The translations under genes were made by a program, and so were the position numbers. Source: Blepharisma stoltei (taxonomy: Eukaryota; Ciliophora; Heterotrichea; Heterotrichida; Blepharismidae). Taken from it: a stretch of 64,000 bases of DNA. Where the stretch lies: assembly GCA_914767885.1 (NCBI GenBank), contig CAJZBQ010000005.1, positions 310,001-374,000 on the forward strand. The letters are read 5' to 3'. Below the pieces are notes generated by a model. That model worked only from the letters and a program-made list of their open reading frames with translations, searched no databases and had not been told where the DNA came from. Below, one piece after another: positions 32,840 through 42,979 of this stretch (position 1 is the first letter of the stretch; every line of letters starts with the position of its first letter).

Positions 32840-34564
32840 CTAAGGCTTTTTAGCTTGTCTAGGAGATCTTCTAGCTTGCAGTGATGGAGTTGAAGTGGTT
32901 GTAGATTTTGAAGGAATTTTTGCGGTGGCTGCATTTGGCGAAGTTGTCGTGATAGTTGAAGAAGGGAATTTTTGAGCGTCTTTAGTTGCGAATTCCTTTG
33001 CATAGTCATCATAAAATGTTCTTAGACGGAAGGTTTTTCTATTCACATCTCTCACATCATTTGCGGCATTTAGCAAGCTCATGTAGTCAATTAAATTGAA
33101 AAGCTCCTTATCATTTTTATCCTCATGCCAAGAAATAATTGGGATCCCATTATCTACCTGGAATCCAAACGAATAAGCTGCGTTATCTATAATCACCATA
33201 TCCTGCAATCTTCTATTCGCAAAAATCCTCAGATCTTTGACATAAATCCCGTCAATAAGTAGACAGGATTCTCTATATAGTCTATGGTGTATCAAATCTC
33301 TATAAGGGTCAAGATAATCAAGAACCATATCAGCATAGCATTTATGACTAGCTGTGAACACAACCACTTCAAATAATTTATTCGCCTCCGTCAAGCACTC
33401 TTTCGCAAAAGGTCTGATATTAATCCCTGCATTAATTAAGTCTCCTGTCGGATAAAGCACGGGCAAAACTACGTCACAGGCACTGAGGTTTTCAGTGCAA
33501 TGCACCAAGGTTTCATCTAAATCGAATATAATTGTTTTTTTGTTTTCCCATCCTACTCTTTTTGGAAGAGTAACTCTTCTATCTCTTAATTGGACTGGGT
33601 CGGGGTTGGTAAGGGTTCTCACAAACTTCATGGCTTGGAATGTCTGAAATAGATGCTCTTTGTATAGGATCTCTGATTGATATTTATGCTCTTCGCTGGA
33701 ATCTGGCTGGGATAAAGTTGGACGTTTTACTCTGGTGACGATGCTGTCAAGGTCTATTGCTTTTTTTGGTGAAGCTGATTCTGGCACTTCTACTGACTTG
33801 CTCAATGGTCTTGGAAGTGCTCTTGTGCTCTTGCTTTTGCCTTTTGCTGACAAAGAGCTGGAATGAGGCTGAATTTGATAACTCACTGGGCTTTTGAGAG
33901 CTTCTTTTGTCTCAACCTTTGGGGTATTAGACGTGATTGGGGTTGGGATTGAATTAGCGGATTCTTTTGGCTTTGCGGGCTCTACTGCACTTTTTGGGCG
34001 AGCTGCTGGGGTCGCAGGTTTTGCACCTTTGTTTGGAGACATTGAGGATAATAGGTTTTGGAAATTTTTGAGGGTAAGTGCTTTACTCCCCCCCCCCTCC
34101 GTGAGTGAACAAAAAAATTTTGTTCACTCACGGAGGGGGTTAATTTTTTTTTCGAAATTTAAAAAAAATTCTAATTTGCAAAAATTGGGAAGCAGATATT
34201 AATTTAATTTTATAAAATTTATGTTTTAAAACGCAATTTGTTTAAAATTAAACAGAATTAGCTCTAGATTTCATTATACTAATTATCACTTATATATCAA
34301 AATTTTTTTCCATAAAAAAATTTTTCTATTAACAAAATTTTGTTCACTCACGGAGGGTGGGTTTTTGGGCAAAAAATAGCGATTTTTCTAATGGTTTTGT
34401 TCACTCACGGAGGGGGGGGAGTTAGGAGAGTTTTTCTCAAACTTAGGAGGGGCTGGGGCAGGTTTTTGCCCTTTTGCACCTTCTGAAACCTCAATAGTCA
34501 ATTTTTGAAGCTTAGACACAGACTTGGAAGAGATAACTTTGGGATTCTTGGGTGAGGTTGACAT
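32840..34564 (-). CDS. FCP1/SCP-type (NIF domain) phosphatase, interrupted by a MITE, 461 aa
   Basis: The real start is ATG 34564 (MSTSPKNPKVISSKSVSKL), upstream of a MITE at 34084-34422. Removal joins FEKNSP to KALTLKNFQ: 1725-339=1386 nt. Residues about 1-200 are Pro/Ser/Lys-rich. The C-terminal domain has the DxDxT signature in TIIFDLDETLVHCTENL, where the first Asp is the nucleophile, then EVVVFTASHKCYADMVLDYL and DMVIIDNAAYSFGFQVDNGI. This is the HAD-type phosphatase family that dephosphorylates RNA polymerase II CTD or related phosphoproteins. Substrate is inferred from family only. Confidence 0.9.
34084..34422 (-). mobile_element. 339-bp MITE (GTGAGCGAAC family) as IES
   Basis: Flanked by TTA (34083-34085 and 34422-34424). 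Same hairpin-left/tandem-right layout as the copy at 31024, and about 90% alike by eye. It differs mainly by deletion of a poly-T/A segment after the left hairpin. Confidence 0.93.
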
Positions 34565-35165
34565 TTATCAATGATTTTTTATTGCTTTCGAATTAGTGCA
34601 AGAAAATTATTTTAATTCATATAAGAGCCTTAAAAGTCCGATAATAATTCTGAAAAAGAAAATTATAATTCCATTTGTCTATGTGAATAAAATATCTGTA
34701 AAATAAATTGATTTTTTTGCATTATTTTTTTTTCATACAAAACTATTGTCAGATTTTAGTATTTCTCAAAATCTTAAAGGATTAACTATTGGGTAATAAA
34801 ATATTGGCTCAAAATCTTTCAGTTTGGATCTCTTAAAACTAAATCTATGCTGTTTAATTCGATTTTCAGTTAATTATTTTTTTATCTAATTAGGATTCAT
34901 TAATGTTGTAAATATCATTGCAGGTCTTTGTCTGCTTATAAGATTATTAAGATTATCATAATTTATATTAATTTTTTGATATACTCTGGCTTCTCTGTGT
35001 GTGTCTTATATTATCTTAGATTAATTTTTTTTTAAAAATTTTTTAATATTTGCTTGAAATTTGAGACAAATGACAAAATTATCAGTGATATATAAACATT
35101 AATTATCTATTGCTTCTTTCTTAAAAACAAATAACTATAAATTTAGATAATAATTCTAATCAAAT
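34565..35165. other. AT-rich intergenic region between divergent genes
   Basis: It lies between the phosphatase start (minus) and the start of the coiled-coil gene (plus), so it should contain both promoters. Only AT-rich sequence with T runs is seen. Confidence 0.4.
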
Positions 35166-36003
35166 ATGAGCAAAAGGTTACAAACTCGTACAATAAATTT
35201 TCCTAGATTATAGCAATTGCCCAAGGATGGCGCTATCTTGCGCCATCCTCGGGCAATTCAAAAATGGCCCCACACCGGGAATCGAACCCACGTGTGGGAC
35301 ATATTTGGTGTGTGGCCAACATCGACTTACACGCACCAAAAATGGCCCCACACGTGGGTTCGATTCCCAGTGTGGGCCATTTTTTGAATTGCCCGAGGAT
35401 GGTGCAAGATAGCGCCATCCTCGGGCAATTCCTATAGCTGATTACGAAGCACTATCAGCCTGCACATCTCCACCTACAAGATCTTCAATTTCATCAGGTG
35501 GCCACGATTCTCCAGATCTTGACGATGTATTTTTCAAGACTGCGTCCCCTAAAGCCTTGAATTTACAAATTCCTCTTCGAAAACATAATACCCCATCTCC
35601 AAAAAGTATATCCTCTCCTAAGCAGATTGGCTTAATGAGAGCATATCAAGCATATTTTTCAAAACCGAAAAAGAATAAAATTAAAGAAACCCCAAAGCAA
35701 AGTAATGTCACAAATGAGCTGGCCTCAGCAATGCAAGAAAAATTCGAATTAGAAGTGCAGGTCGCAAGACTTAGATTTGAGCTGCAAAAAGGAAACTTGG
35801 AAAATAAAAAATTAAAAGAAAAAGAGAAAACAATTGAAAGTTTGAATAAACATCTGAATGAACTGATGGAAGAAAACAAAATATTGAAAGAAAAGAAAAA
35901 TAAAGTGAAAAAGAGAGTAAATATAGAAGATTTAGGCAGGATTACTAGGAGTATGGAAGAATTCAAAAAGAAATTCATGAGCTTTCTTAATAACTATAGC
36001 TAA
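35166..36003 (+). CDS. Coiled-coil protein interrupted by a palindromic IES, 203 aa
   Basis: ATG 35166 (MSKRLQTRTINFPRL) is separated from the rest by a 226-bp palindrome at 35209-35434. Excision gives RLADYEALSACTSPPTRSS and a length of 838-226=612 nt. The N-terminal 85 residues are Ser/Pro-rich. Residues about 110-185 form a Lys/Glu coiled coil (KFELEVQVARLRFELQKGN, KHLNELMEENKILKEKKNK). It is convergent with the next gene, stops 20 bp apart. No family recognised. Confidence 0.7.
35209..35434 (+). mobile_element. 226-bp near-perfect palindromic element as IES
   Basis: Bounded by TA (35209-35210 and 35435-35436). Outer arms GCAATTGCCCAAGGATGGCG and its inverse (CCATCCTCGGGCAATTCC) flank inner arms with GGCCCCACAC and GTGGGTTCGATTCCCA. 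It has no protein-coding content beyond mirror ORFs. Excision restores the frame. Confidence 0.9.
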
Positions 36004-36023
36004 TTGTACATGAATTGCACATG

Positions 36024-37217
36024 TTATAATAAAAATTCTTGAAAATAAGCCAGGGTCGCTGAAGAAAACGTTGAGTTGGTATTGTGTTCTAAATTGCTAT
36101 AAATCATGCTTTCTGATTCACTTCCAAAAGAAATATTATATTTCTTCATAATGCTTCCAGTTTCTAAGCCTCTGCTCCGCAACTCTTGAAGCATCATAAT
36201 GATTTTTGACTCTCTTAATTTATAGTGACTTACATCCCATTTGATTTCTTTTATTTTTTTGTTTTTTTCGTGAAGCTCTTCAATAAGCTTATACTGTGGG
36301 CTTTCTTTGCATTTACCAAAAGCTTCCATTGTTTTAACATTTTTTAATTTAAGTTCTTCAAATTTTGTTTTCAAAATTGTGTTTTCTTTTATTAAATCTT
36401 CGATTTTTTCATTTAAAACTATTTTTTCATTAATCAGAGAAACAACTTGCTTTGCTTTACCGTCATATTTTTTTTTCCATTTATTTGATTCTATTTCGCT
36501 AGTTCCCCCCTCCGTGAGCGACCAAAAAATTTTTTTCTCTCAAGAAAAGGGGATAATTTTTTTTTTCGAAATTAAAAAAAATCCCAATTTGCAAAAAGTA
36601 AAAAGCAAATATTGATTTAATTTGTAAAATTTATGTTTTAAAATGCAAGCTGTTTAAAATTAACAGAATTAGCTAGAGATTTCGTTATACTAATATAACC
36701 TATATATGCCAATTATTTTTTCATAAAAAATTTTTGTTTGTTGAAAGTTTTGTTCGCTTACGGAGGTGACGGGAGTAAGAGCATCATGGAGAGTATATTG
36801 TATGACTCTGAGGAAATCTGAAATCCCAGAAGGTAGCTTCATTATCTCTTCTAAGATCTCTATTTGAAATCTTATTCTTTTGCTGGTGTTTTCATTATTT
36901 TCGGAATTACAGAAATTTCTAACCTTATCATCAATGAGCAAAAATTCTTTGTTGTAGCTGGAGTTGATGGCTTCAGAAGCACTATTTATATGAGCTTTCG
37001 AACTTGCTGCCACTGAGCTAAACGATAATTTTTGTGATAGATTTTGGACTCTAGGTAATTTTTCTACACTTGATGATCGGCGTCCTGCTGCATGTTTAAG
37101 ACTTAGTGAGAATGCGGGGTTTTTTATAGGTGTCGTTGGGCCGCTGAAAGGAGATGCTAAAGATGACTGCGGTTCTGAACAGTTAATAAATCTTCTGGGT
37201 TGTTTTTTTAATGACAT
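36024..37217 (-). CDS. Coiled-coil protein interrupted by a MITE, 305 aa
   Basis: ATG 37217 (MSLKKQPRRFINCSEPQSSL) to TAA 36024-36026. Removing 36500-36775 (276 bp) joins IQYTLHDAL to SEIESNKWKKKYDG: 1194-276=918 nt. The first 85 residues are Ser-rich. Residues about 180-265 are coiled coil (NEKIVLNEKIEDLIKENTIL, IEELHEKNKKIKEIKWDV). No family recognised; a cytoskeletal role is plausible. Confidence 0.75.
36500..36775 (-). mobile_element. 276-bp diverged MITE as IES
   Basis: TA-bounded (36500-36501 and 36776-36777). The left end keeps CCCCTCCGTGAGCGACC, but the second hairpin arm is damaged (CTCTCAAGAAAAGGGG); the right end is GTTCGCTTACGGAGG. The internal sequence matches the 31024 copy with deletions. 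Confidence 0.88.
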
Positions 37218-37356
37218 TTTATATATTATCGTAAAGAATCATGTTTTTTATTTTTTATGTCTATAAAGCTCTCTTAAAATATCCTTTATGCAAAACCAGT
37301 TTATAAAGAGTTATAATTTTACCATATTAGTAGTCTCAAAATGAAATGAATGGTAC

Positions 37357-37717
37357 TAACTTCCCCCTTCCGTGAGTGAACAAAACCATTGGAAAAATCT
37401 CTATTTTTTGCCTAAAAACTCACCCTCCGTGAGTGAAACAAAAATTTTTTTAATAGAAAAATTTTGATATATAAGTGATAATTAGTATAATGAAATTTCG
37501 AGTTAATTCTGTTTAATTTTAAACAAATTGCGTATTAAAACATAAATTTTATAAATTAAATTAATTTTGCTTTCCAATTTTTGCAAATTAGGATTTTTTT
37601 AAAATTTCGAAAAAATAATTTTCTATAAAATTTTTATATATAAATTTTTAAAAAAAAAAAAATTAACCCCCCTCCGTGAGTGAACAAAATTTTTTTGTTC
37701 ACTCACGGAGGGGGGAG
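37357..37717 (-). mobile_element. MITE (GTGAGCGAAC family), intergenic, inverted orientation
   Basis: Flanked by TAA (37357-37359 and 37718-37720). The hairpin end is on the right (CCCTCCGTGAGTGAAC, loop, GTTCACTCACGGAGGGG); the tandem end is on the left (CTTCCGTGAGTGAACAAAAC, CCTCCGTGAGTGAAAC). It is about 140 bp upstream of the 37217 start, so it may also be removed, but no frame test is possible. Confidence 0.88.
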
Positions 37718-37743
37718 TAAGGCTGCCATTTTATGTTGTATAT

Positions 37744-38066
37744 AGCCTTAATATAATTAAAATATGGCGTCTCAACTTGGCTTGGCCTCTAGCGAGAAAC
37801 CAGGAGTTTCGCCCTGGGCTACAAGTTTTACCCTTTTGCCGAAAGTCGGCCAGAAATTCCATTTTTTGAAATTTCTGTGCAGGCAACCTAACTTTCCGAC
37901 TACGGGGCGTATGTGCAGCCCATATCCGTAGGAGCAAAGCTTTGAAAGCCGTGAGACGGTTGCTGGCGAGCAGGCGAGTGGAGCATTATGGAAGGGAATA
38001 AGGATCTGCGGGTCCTGACAGGGAGCTTTTCGATAATCTTAATTAACATTAACATTAACATATAGC
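37744..38066 (+). mobile_element. Retroposon with 15-bp target duplication
   Basis: Flanked by ATATAGCCTTAATAT (near 37739 and 38060). A GC-rich body starts near AATATGGCGTCTC and ends with a short tandem tail (three copies of AACATT, 38045-38062). The core GGCCAGAAATTCCATTTTTT is shared with the copies at 40.7-41.3 and 62.4-63.4 kb. No long ORF. The combination of target duplication and 3' simple tail is typical of LINE-mobilised elements (SINE-like). Confidence 0.7.
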
Positions 38067-38274
38067 CTTAATATTAATTAGGATAATTATATTTCCAAAA
38101 ATGTCTTAAAGCATCAACTTTTCTTTGATATTTTTTTATTTTTAGATAATAAAAACCAGTAACTAAATCAGCATTTAAATTAAGCATTAAATATAGTTTA
38201 GCCCAAATTTTATTTGGTTTAAAAATCAAAATTCAATTTAAATGTAAAACCTTTGAGTTTTCTCATTATTATAT

Positions 38275-39604
38275 TTATGCTTTGCGTCTGTACCTTTGAC
38301 CTCTTCTTTGGCCTCTTTTTTCCCCTCTATCCCCTTTGCCTCCTCTTTCGCTTTTTTCAACTTTCTCAGCTTTATTTTGCTTCTTTCTGCTTTTAACTTC
38401 CACAAATTCGTCTTGATCACTTCCGGGCTTTTTTTTGACTTCCTCCACTTTCTTTTCTTCTTCTCTCTCAGGCACATAGCTTTTTTCAATTTCTTCCGAT
38501 TTTTCTTCTTTTATTTCCACATGTTCTTCCACAATTTCCTCTTTCTTTTCCTCAACCACTGTTTCCTGCACTTCCTCTACCTTTTCTTCCACAATTTCTT
38601 CAGGCTCTTCTCTAATTTCTGCAGCTTCTCCCCAATCTTTTTCGTCTTTGACTTCCCAGTTTCCATTCCAAGCTGGCCCAGTTTCCAGCGTTAACTCAGG
38701 TTTTTGAACAGGAGTTTCTGGTCTTACGTGGTTTATAAAGGTCCTGAGGATATTATTGACGAATTCATTCAAACTAAAGTAGGTGCTTTTGGATCCTTCA
38801 AGATAAGCCTGGGATCGGGTGAGATATTTTTCCATATCACAATTAAAAATGGAATGTATGAGTTAGGGGTCTCGTCTCCTATACTTGTCCTAGTGAGGGA
38901 AGTTCAACCTTTCTGAAGGAAATTAGCGTTTGGGACTGCTCCGGCAGCCCCAAGCGTGCTTGAATCGCATTCAAGACATGAAGAGAGACTCGTCCCGGCC
39001 ATAGGCAACTGTAACGGTTCGACGGTTAGGCCGATTCCACCTACCGTTGTTCAGAGCTGTTAGCCAGTGGATGGAATTCATGAAGGAAGAGCTTGTTTAG
39101 ATTGATCCTAAGCTAAGTGGGGGTCTACAAGAGTTATCGTAATCTTAATCTTAATCTTAATTTTTCCATATGTGTAATGGTCGCTATCAAAATATCTTCA
39201 AACTTCGCTCCAGGAGTCCCAGAAACTTCTTTAGCGATTCGTTCCAGCCCTTCCGCCATATCTTTTTCTTCTGGATCAAGGCTTGCGTAGATGTCTGGAT
39301 GTGTCAAAAATTCGCAGACCGCCCACAAATTTACAACTTCTGGGCTCAAGTCAATTTCCTGAGGTTTTTCTGGCTCCACTGGCTTGGTAGTGGGAGGTGT
39401 GACGCTAGGCAAACTGGCCATCGCTCTTTCAACTTCAAGAATTGAGTTTTCCACTTGAGATTGCTGTTTTAGAACGTCTGGGGAAAGTTTTTTTCCAGAT
39501 GAAGCTGAGTCCTTTTTCTTTTGCTCGAATTTTTCGGCTTTTTTCTTGAGGTTACGAAGGCGTTTTTGAAGGATTCTCAGGAATGAATCTGATTCACTCT
39601 CCAT
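38275..39604 (-). CDS. Caprin-like RNA-binding protein, interrupted by a retroposon, 331 aa
   Basis: The N-terminal part (39604 down to about 39171) and C-terminal part (38834 down to 38275) are one gene. They join as ITHMEK-YLTRSQAYLEGS after removing 38835-39168 (334 bp): 1330-334=996 nt. Residues 1-70 (FLRILQKRLRNLKKKAEKFE, KKLSPDVLKQQSQVENSI) resemble the Caprin helical dimerisation segment. The middle is acidic (many EE and VEE), and the C-terminus is Arg/Gly-rich (RGGKGDRGEKRGQRRGQR). Caprin-family proteins bind RNA and join stress granules. The family call rests on the N-terminal pattern and RG tail and is moderately secure. Confidence 0.7.
38835..39168 (+). mobile_element. Retroposon acting as a 334-bp IES in the Caprin-like gene
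   Basis: The 12-bp direct repeat ATTTTTCCATAT flanks it (38826-38837 and 39160-39171). At the 3' end there is a tail of four AATCTT-type units (39140-39159). The shared TA inside the duplication (38835-38836 and 39169-39170) gives a TA-bounded excision that restores the gene exactly. The body is GC-rich, contains GGTTCGACGG (resembling a Pol III B box), and has no ORF. Confidence 0.88.
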
Positions 39605-39776
39605 TTATTCTTAGAAATGATTGTGAACTAAAAAGAGATATTGCATGAACTAAAAAAATTGGGGTTTTCAGGAAGTTAGCGAATAGTTTTAGAATTTTTA
39701 AGGGTTTTGGGGTTCATGGGGAAGAAATGGGTAGATTTTCGATATTTAATTATGAAACAGGAGAAAGAAAAATAGA

Positions 39777-39848
39777 GGCCGTTTGGTCTAGTGGTATGAT
39801 TCTCGCTTAGGGTGCGAGAGGTCCCGGGTTCAATTCCCGGAACGGCCC
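39777..39848 (+). tRNA. tRNA-Pro (AGG)
   Basis: A full cloverleaf can be drawn: acceptor GGCCGTT/AACGGCC, D-arm with GGTCTAGTGGTATGAT (A box), anticodon stem CTCGC/GCGAG with loop TTAGGGT and anticodon AGG, T-arm CCGGGTTCAATTCCCGG (B box). There is no intron. A T run follows within a few bases (CTTTTT), the Pol III terminator. Confidence 0.97.
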
Positions 39849-40098
39849 TTTTTAACCCTAGCAAGATAATTTTATCTCTCTGGGTAGTTTTAGGTTGTAT
39901 AATAATAAGCTGCATCTTGAAATTTAGCAAAAGAGCAGCATAAGCTGCTTTCTATACAATAGATAAAATAAAACAATATGGTAGCCATTATCTAATCAAT
40001 TTTTAGCTCACCTTATTATTTATTATCAACAAAAGCCTTATTTAGAAAAATCAAACGTACAGTTATCTGATTAAATATTATTGTTGCCAGCTTCAAGC
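39849..40098. terminator. Pol III terminator and short AT-rich spacer
   Basis: The TTTTT directly after the tRNA is the terminator. The remaining spacer to the Myb gene stop holds nothing recognisable. Confidence 0.6.
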
Positions 40099-41486
40099 TT
40101 AGTTTGGAGTATTCAGCATCCCTTTGACCTCTTTGAGCATCTCCTCAAGCTTTTCTGCTTTCTGCTTTAATGTGTTTAAATAATTGATTTTTGCTTCTGG
40201 AGTCAGTGAGCTTGCATCATTTTCTAAGTCTTTTTGGAATTCCGTAATACTTTTACCAAGCAAAGTATTATTGCTGTGTTCGCAAAACAAAAAGCTGTCT
40301 GTGTTAGGAATCTGTTCATAATCTTGAACAACGATCTGATAGCTGCTTGCCTTGCTCTCTCTTGCCTTTTTTGCAGCCATATTAAATCTATTTTGATCAC
40401 TAAACGAGGCGTTTTTCTTGATAACTCCATAGAAACGATTCTTTACAGCGTCTGCGGCTCGGCCTGGTATTAATTTTGCAATTGTTTTCCAGTCTAAAGC
40501 GTACTGAAAATATAGATCAACGAGCAGTTTATCTTCATCTGCAGTCCATCTTTTAGACTTTGATTTCCGGATCCTTCTGCATCTGGCTTGCTTCTCGCTC
40601 ATTGGGCTTGGCGGGGATTCCAAGTAGGTGTCCTTGTATTGGTTTAGGGAGAGGATAATTAAATATCTCGTTTCAGCGCTTCGCGGTCGGCTTCACTTTT
40701 TTTGAGCACATATTTAATTATATCTAACAAGTTTTTCCCTACCCAGAAGCAATTCTGATAATGGGCAGAGCCAGCCCTAGTCCGCTTTCAGATTGGATAT
40801 TGCTTCGACGGAAAAGGAAGATTCAGATGGGGAAAGGTGAAGCCAAGAAGCGTAAAAATTCAATTTTTAGACTATTTGGGCAACTTTTTATGGTGAAACT
40901 GTTAGTTGCACCCCAGTTCCTTTTTGTCAATAGTTGGCTAGAAATTCCATTTTCGGGATTTTTGTATAGACAGCCTTCGTTCAACCCAAGCAGCATGCTA
41001 CAGAAGTCCATAGCCTTTCCACTCAGCACTGGAGCCAGCAAGAGAGAGAGGAGACGAAGAATTAGAGTCTACTTCACAGGTGCCTTGGTGTCAAGTGGTG
41101 AAGAAGAGGAAAGGTGATGCAAGAGCTGTAAGTATCCCGGTGAGTCATCTAACTCGAAGAAGTCTCCATTCCGATGTCGCAAAGAGGGTGAATCCCCTTT
41201 AGGGATCCTTGGTAACCTCGTAAACAAAGGGAGCAGCCAAGCCTGAAAAAAATTTAAGTTTAAGTTTAAGGTTAGGGGAAAGACTTTGAAGGTTTGAGCT
41301 GCTAAAGTATAACATAAAACTTGGGTCGTCAAAATCTTGTTGGTCATCTGAAAAATCTGTTGAGGTTGTGTCTGCACTGGGACTTTGTGACCCCGTTGAG
41401 TATAAAAGATCAAAATTTGTAGCCAAAGAGGAATTTTCCAAATTTTCCACGGTGCTAAATTTAAATTTTTGTTGAGTACTCTCCAT
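40099..41486 (-). CDS. Single-Myb (SANT) protein, paralogue 1, interrupted by a retroposon, 256 aa
   Basis: ATG 41486 (MESTQQKFKFSTVENLEN) to TAA. Removing 40656-41272 (617 bp) joins SSSNLQSLSP to ILSLNQYKDTYLESPPSP: 1388-617=771 nt. One Myb repeat lies in the middle (KRWTADEDKLLVDLYFQYAL, DWKTIAKLIPGRAADAVKNR, FYGVIKK). The C-terminus is a short coiled coil (KQKAEKLEEMLKEVKGML). Paralogue 2 at 42218-42979 has the same DPSxMLYFS segment, Myb repeat and coiled coil without the insertion, which supports the join. Probably a nuclear DNA-binding protein. Confidence 0.8.
40656..41272 (+). mobile_element. Retroposon acting as a 617-bp IES in Myb paralogue 1
   Basis: TA-bounded (40656-40657 and 41273-41274). 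A short tail (AAGTTT-type repeats) lies at 41255-41272. Imperfect flanking repeats GGTTTAGGGAGAGGA and GGTTAGGGGAAAGA suggest an old target duplication. The body matches, on the opposite strand, 62.7-63.2 kb (GGTGAGTCATCTAACTCGAA against GGTGAGTCATCTTACTCGAA; GGTGAAGAAGAGGAAAGGT in both). Confidence 0.82.
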
Positions 41487-41585
41487 ATTTATTATTTATA
41501 TTTCTAATTAGCATTAAAAATTAGCATTTATGAGGGATAAAAATTTAAACTCAATATCAAATTAATTAAGCAATTGAGATTTTAC

Positions 41586-41886
41586 TAACTCTCCCTTGTA
41601 TGCGAACAAAAAAAATTTGGTTGCTCTCGCTAATTTTATTTTTATAAATTTCATATTAAAATGTTTTGTTTCTTTAAAATATTCCAATTTCGCCATTTTT
41701 GAAAAACAATTTTTTTTTGTTGAAATAAAGCTGTTTTAATTCTAATAGAATTAGCTAGAGATTTCATTATACTAATTATCATTTATATATCAAATTGCTT
41801 AAAAATTTTTTTTGTTCACTCTTGGAGGGTGAGTTTTTGGTCAAAAAATAGGGATTTTTCCATGATTTTGTTCACTAAAAGATAGG
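41586..41886. mobile_element. Decayed MITE, intergenic
   Basis: The left end TAACTCTCCCTTGTATGCGAAC and right end (GTTCACTCTTGGAGGGTGAG, then TTTGGTCAAAAAATAGGG, then GTTCACTAAAAGATAGGGG) are degraded versions of the GTGAGCGAAC family. No hairpin pairing survives. The rest of 41487-42217 is AT-rich. Confidence 0.7.
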
Positions 41887-42217
41887 GGCTGGAATAAGCT
41901 ATAAAAATTTTACTCTGTCAAGGGCTTGCTGTATTATGAATTTGCAGGTACATTTTTAAAAAAAAATTATTTACGGAAAAGACTGAATTTAAAATTATAT
42001 TTTGGCACAAATTTGAATTTTTTACCTGGAAGAAGATTTGTTTTAGTGTCAGTATTATTTAATAATAAATCAGATTATGAAAATTAAGAAAAATAATATT
42101 TCATAAGGAGGAATTTTATTGACTTAAAAATGTACTAATATCTATTTCGAAACGGATTCACTATCTATGAGTTCAAATATCAGGAGCTGAAGCAATTTTT
42201 ATTAAAAAACATTATTA

Positions 42218-42979
42218 TTAATTTTGTTTATCTCCTGGAAAATTTCTTAACATATCTCTGACTTGTTTAATTTGTTCTTCAAGCTTTTCCGCACTCTTTT
42301 TTAGAGTATCCAAATATACAACTTTTGCCTCTGAGCTTATTTTGTTTCCATTTTTTTGCAAGCCGTTTTTCAATTCGTTTAGACTTTTATCCAAAATCGT
42401 GCTGTTTTTTTCAAGCACTTCAAGCTTCTCAGTGCCAGTTTCATCACTAATACTAGGAAGAGCTGAGCAATCGCTATTTGCCCTATTTTCTCTAGCTTTT
42501 TGGACAACCATGTTTAAGTTTTTTTGATCACTTCATGATGCATTTTTCTTAATAACTCCGTAAAACCGATTTTTTACAGCGTCTGCTGCTCGGCCAGGTA
42601 TAAATTGTGCAATAGTTTTCCAGTCTAGAGCGTATTGGAAATAAAGCTCAATTAGGAGCTTATCTTCGTCTGCAGTTCATCTGCTTGATTTAGACTTTAA
42701 AATCCGTTTACGTCTGATTTGTTTACTTTTATTTGAATTTGATATCTCTTTGCAAACATTAATTGGGTTTAATTTTGAAAAATCACCATTTAGCTTGATA
42801 TCACTAAAATAAAGCATATAACTGGGATCTTCAAGATATTCTGGGTCTTCTGTAGACATCGCTTCCTGATAAGGACTCTCAGGATCTTTTCCATTATGTG
42901 TGTTGAAATTAGAAATTTTTGGGAAAAGGTCGGAAGATGAGTCAGATACAAGTAAAATTTCTTGAGGCGAATTTTCCAT
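42218..42979 (-). CDS. Single-Myb (SANT) protein, paralogue 2, 253 aa
   Basis: ATG 42979 (MENSPQEILLVSDSSSDLFP) to TAA, through TGA Trp codons in SSRWTADEDKLL and NASWSDQK. It has one Myb repeat (TADEDKLLIELYFQYALDWK, TIAQFIPGRAADAVKNRFYG) and a C-terminal helix (KKSAEKLEEQIKQVRDML). It is a tandem paralogue of 40099-41486 and carries no IES, a useful control for the insertion in paralogue 1. Confidence 0.85.

Noticed and set aside
35227-35418. Two 61-aa ORFs on opposite strands with near-identical sequence
   Set aside because: They are the two arms of the palindromic IES read on each strand, not genes.
38296-38694. Plus-strand Phe-rich ORF of 132 aa opposite the Caprin-like gene
   Set aside because: Its Phe/Leu richness is the antisense of the Glu/Lys-rich coding strand, and no start context or family supports it.
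39001-39040. Possible tRNA or Pol III gene at GGTTCGACGG
   Set aside because: There is only a B-box-like stretch, no A box at the right distance and no cloverleaf; it is treated as part of the retroposon.
40761-41117. 118-aa plus-strand ORF and its antisense partner
   Set aside because: It lies wholly inside the retroposon IES, is not conserved in the matching copy at 62.7-63.2 kb, and has no domain.
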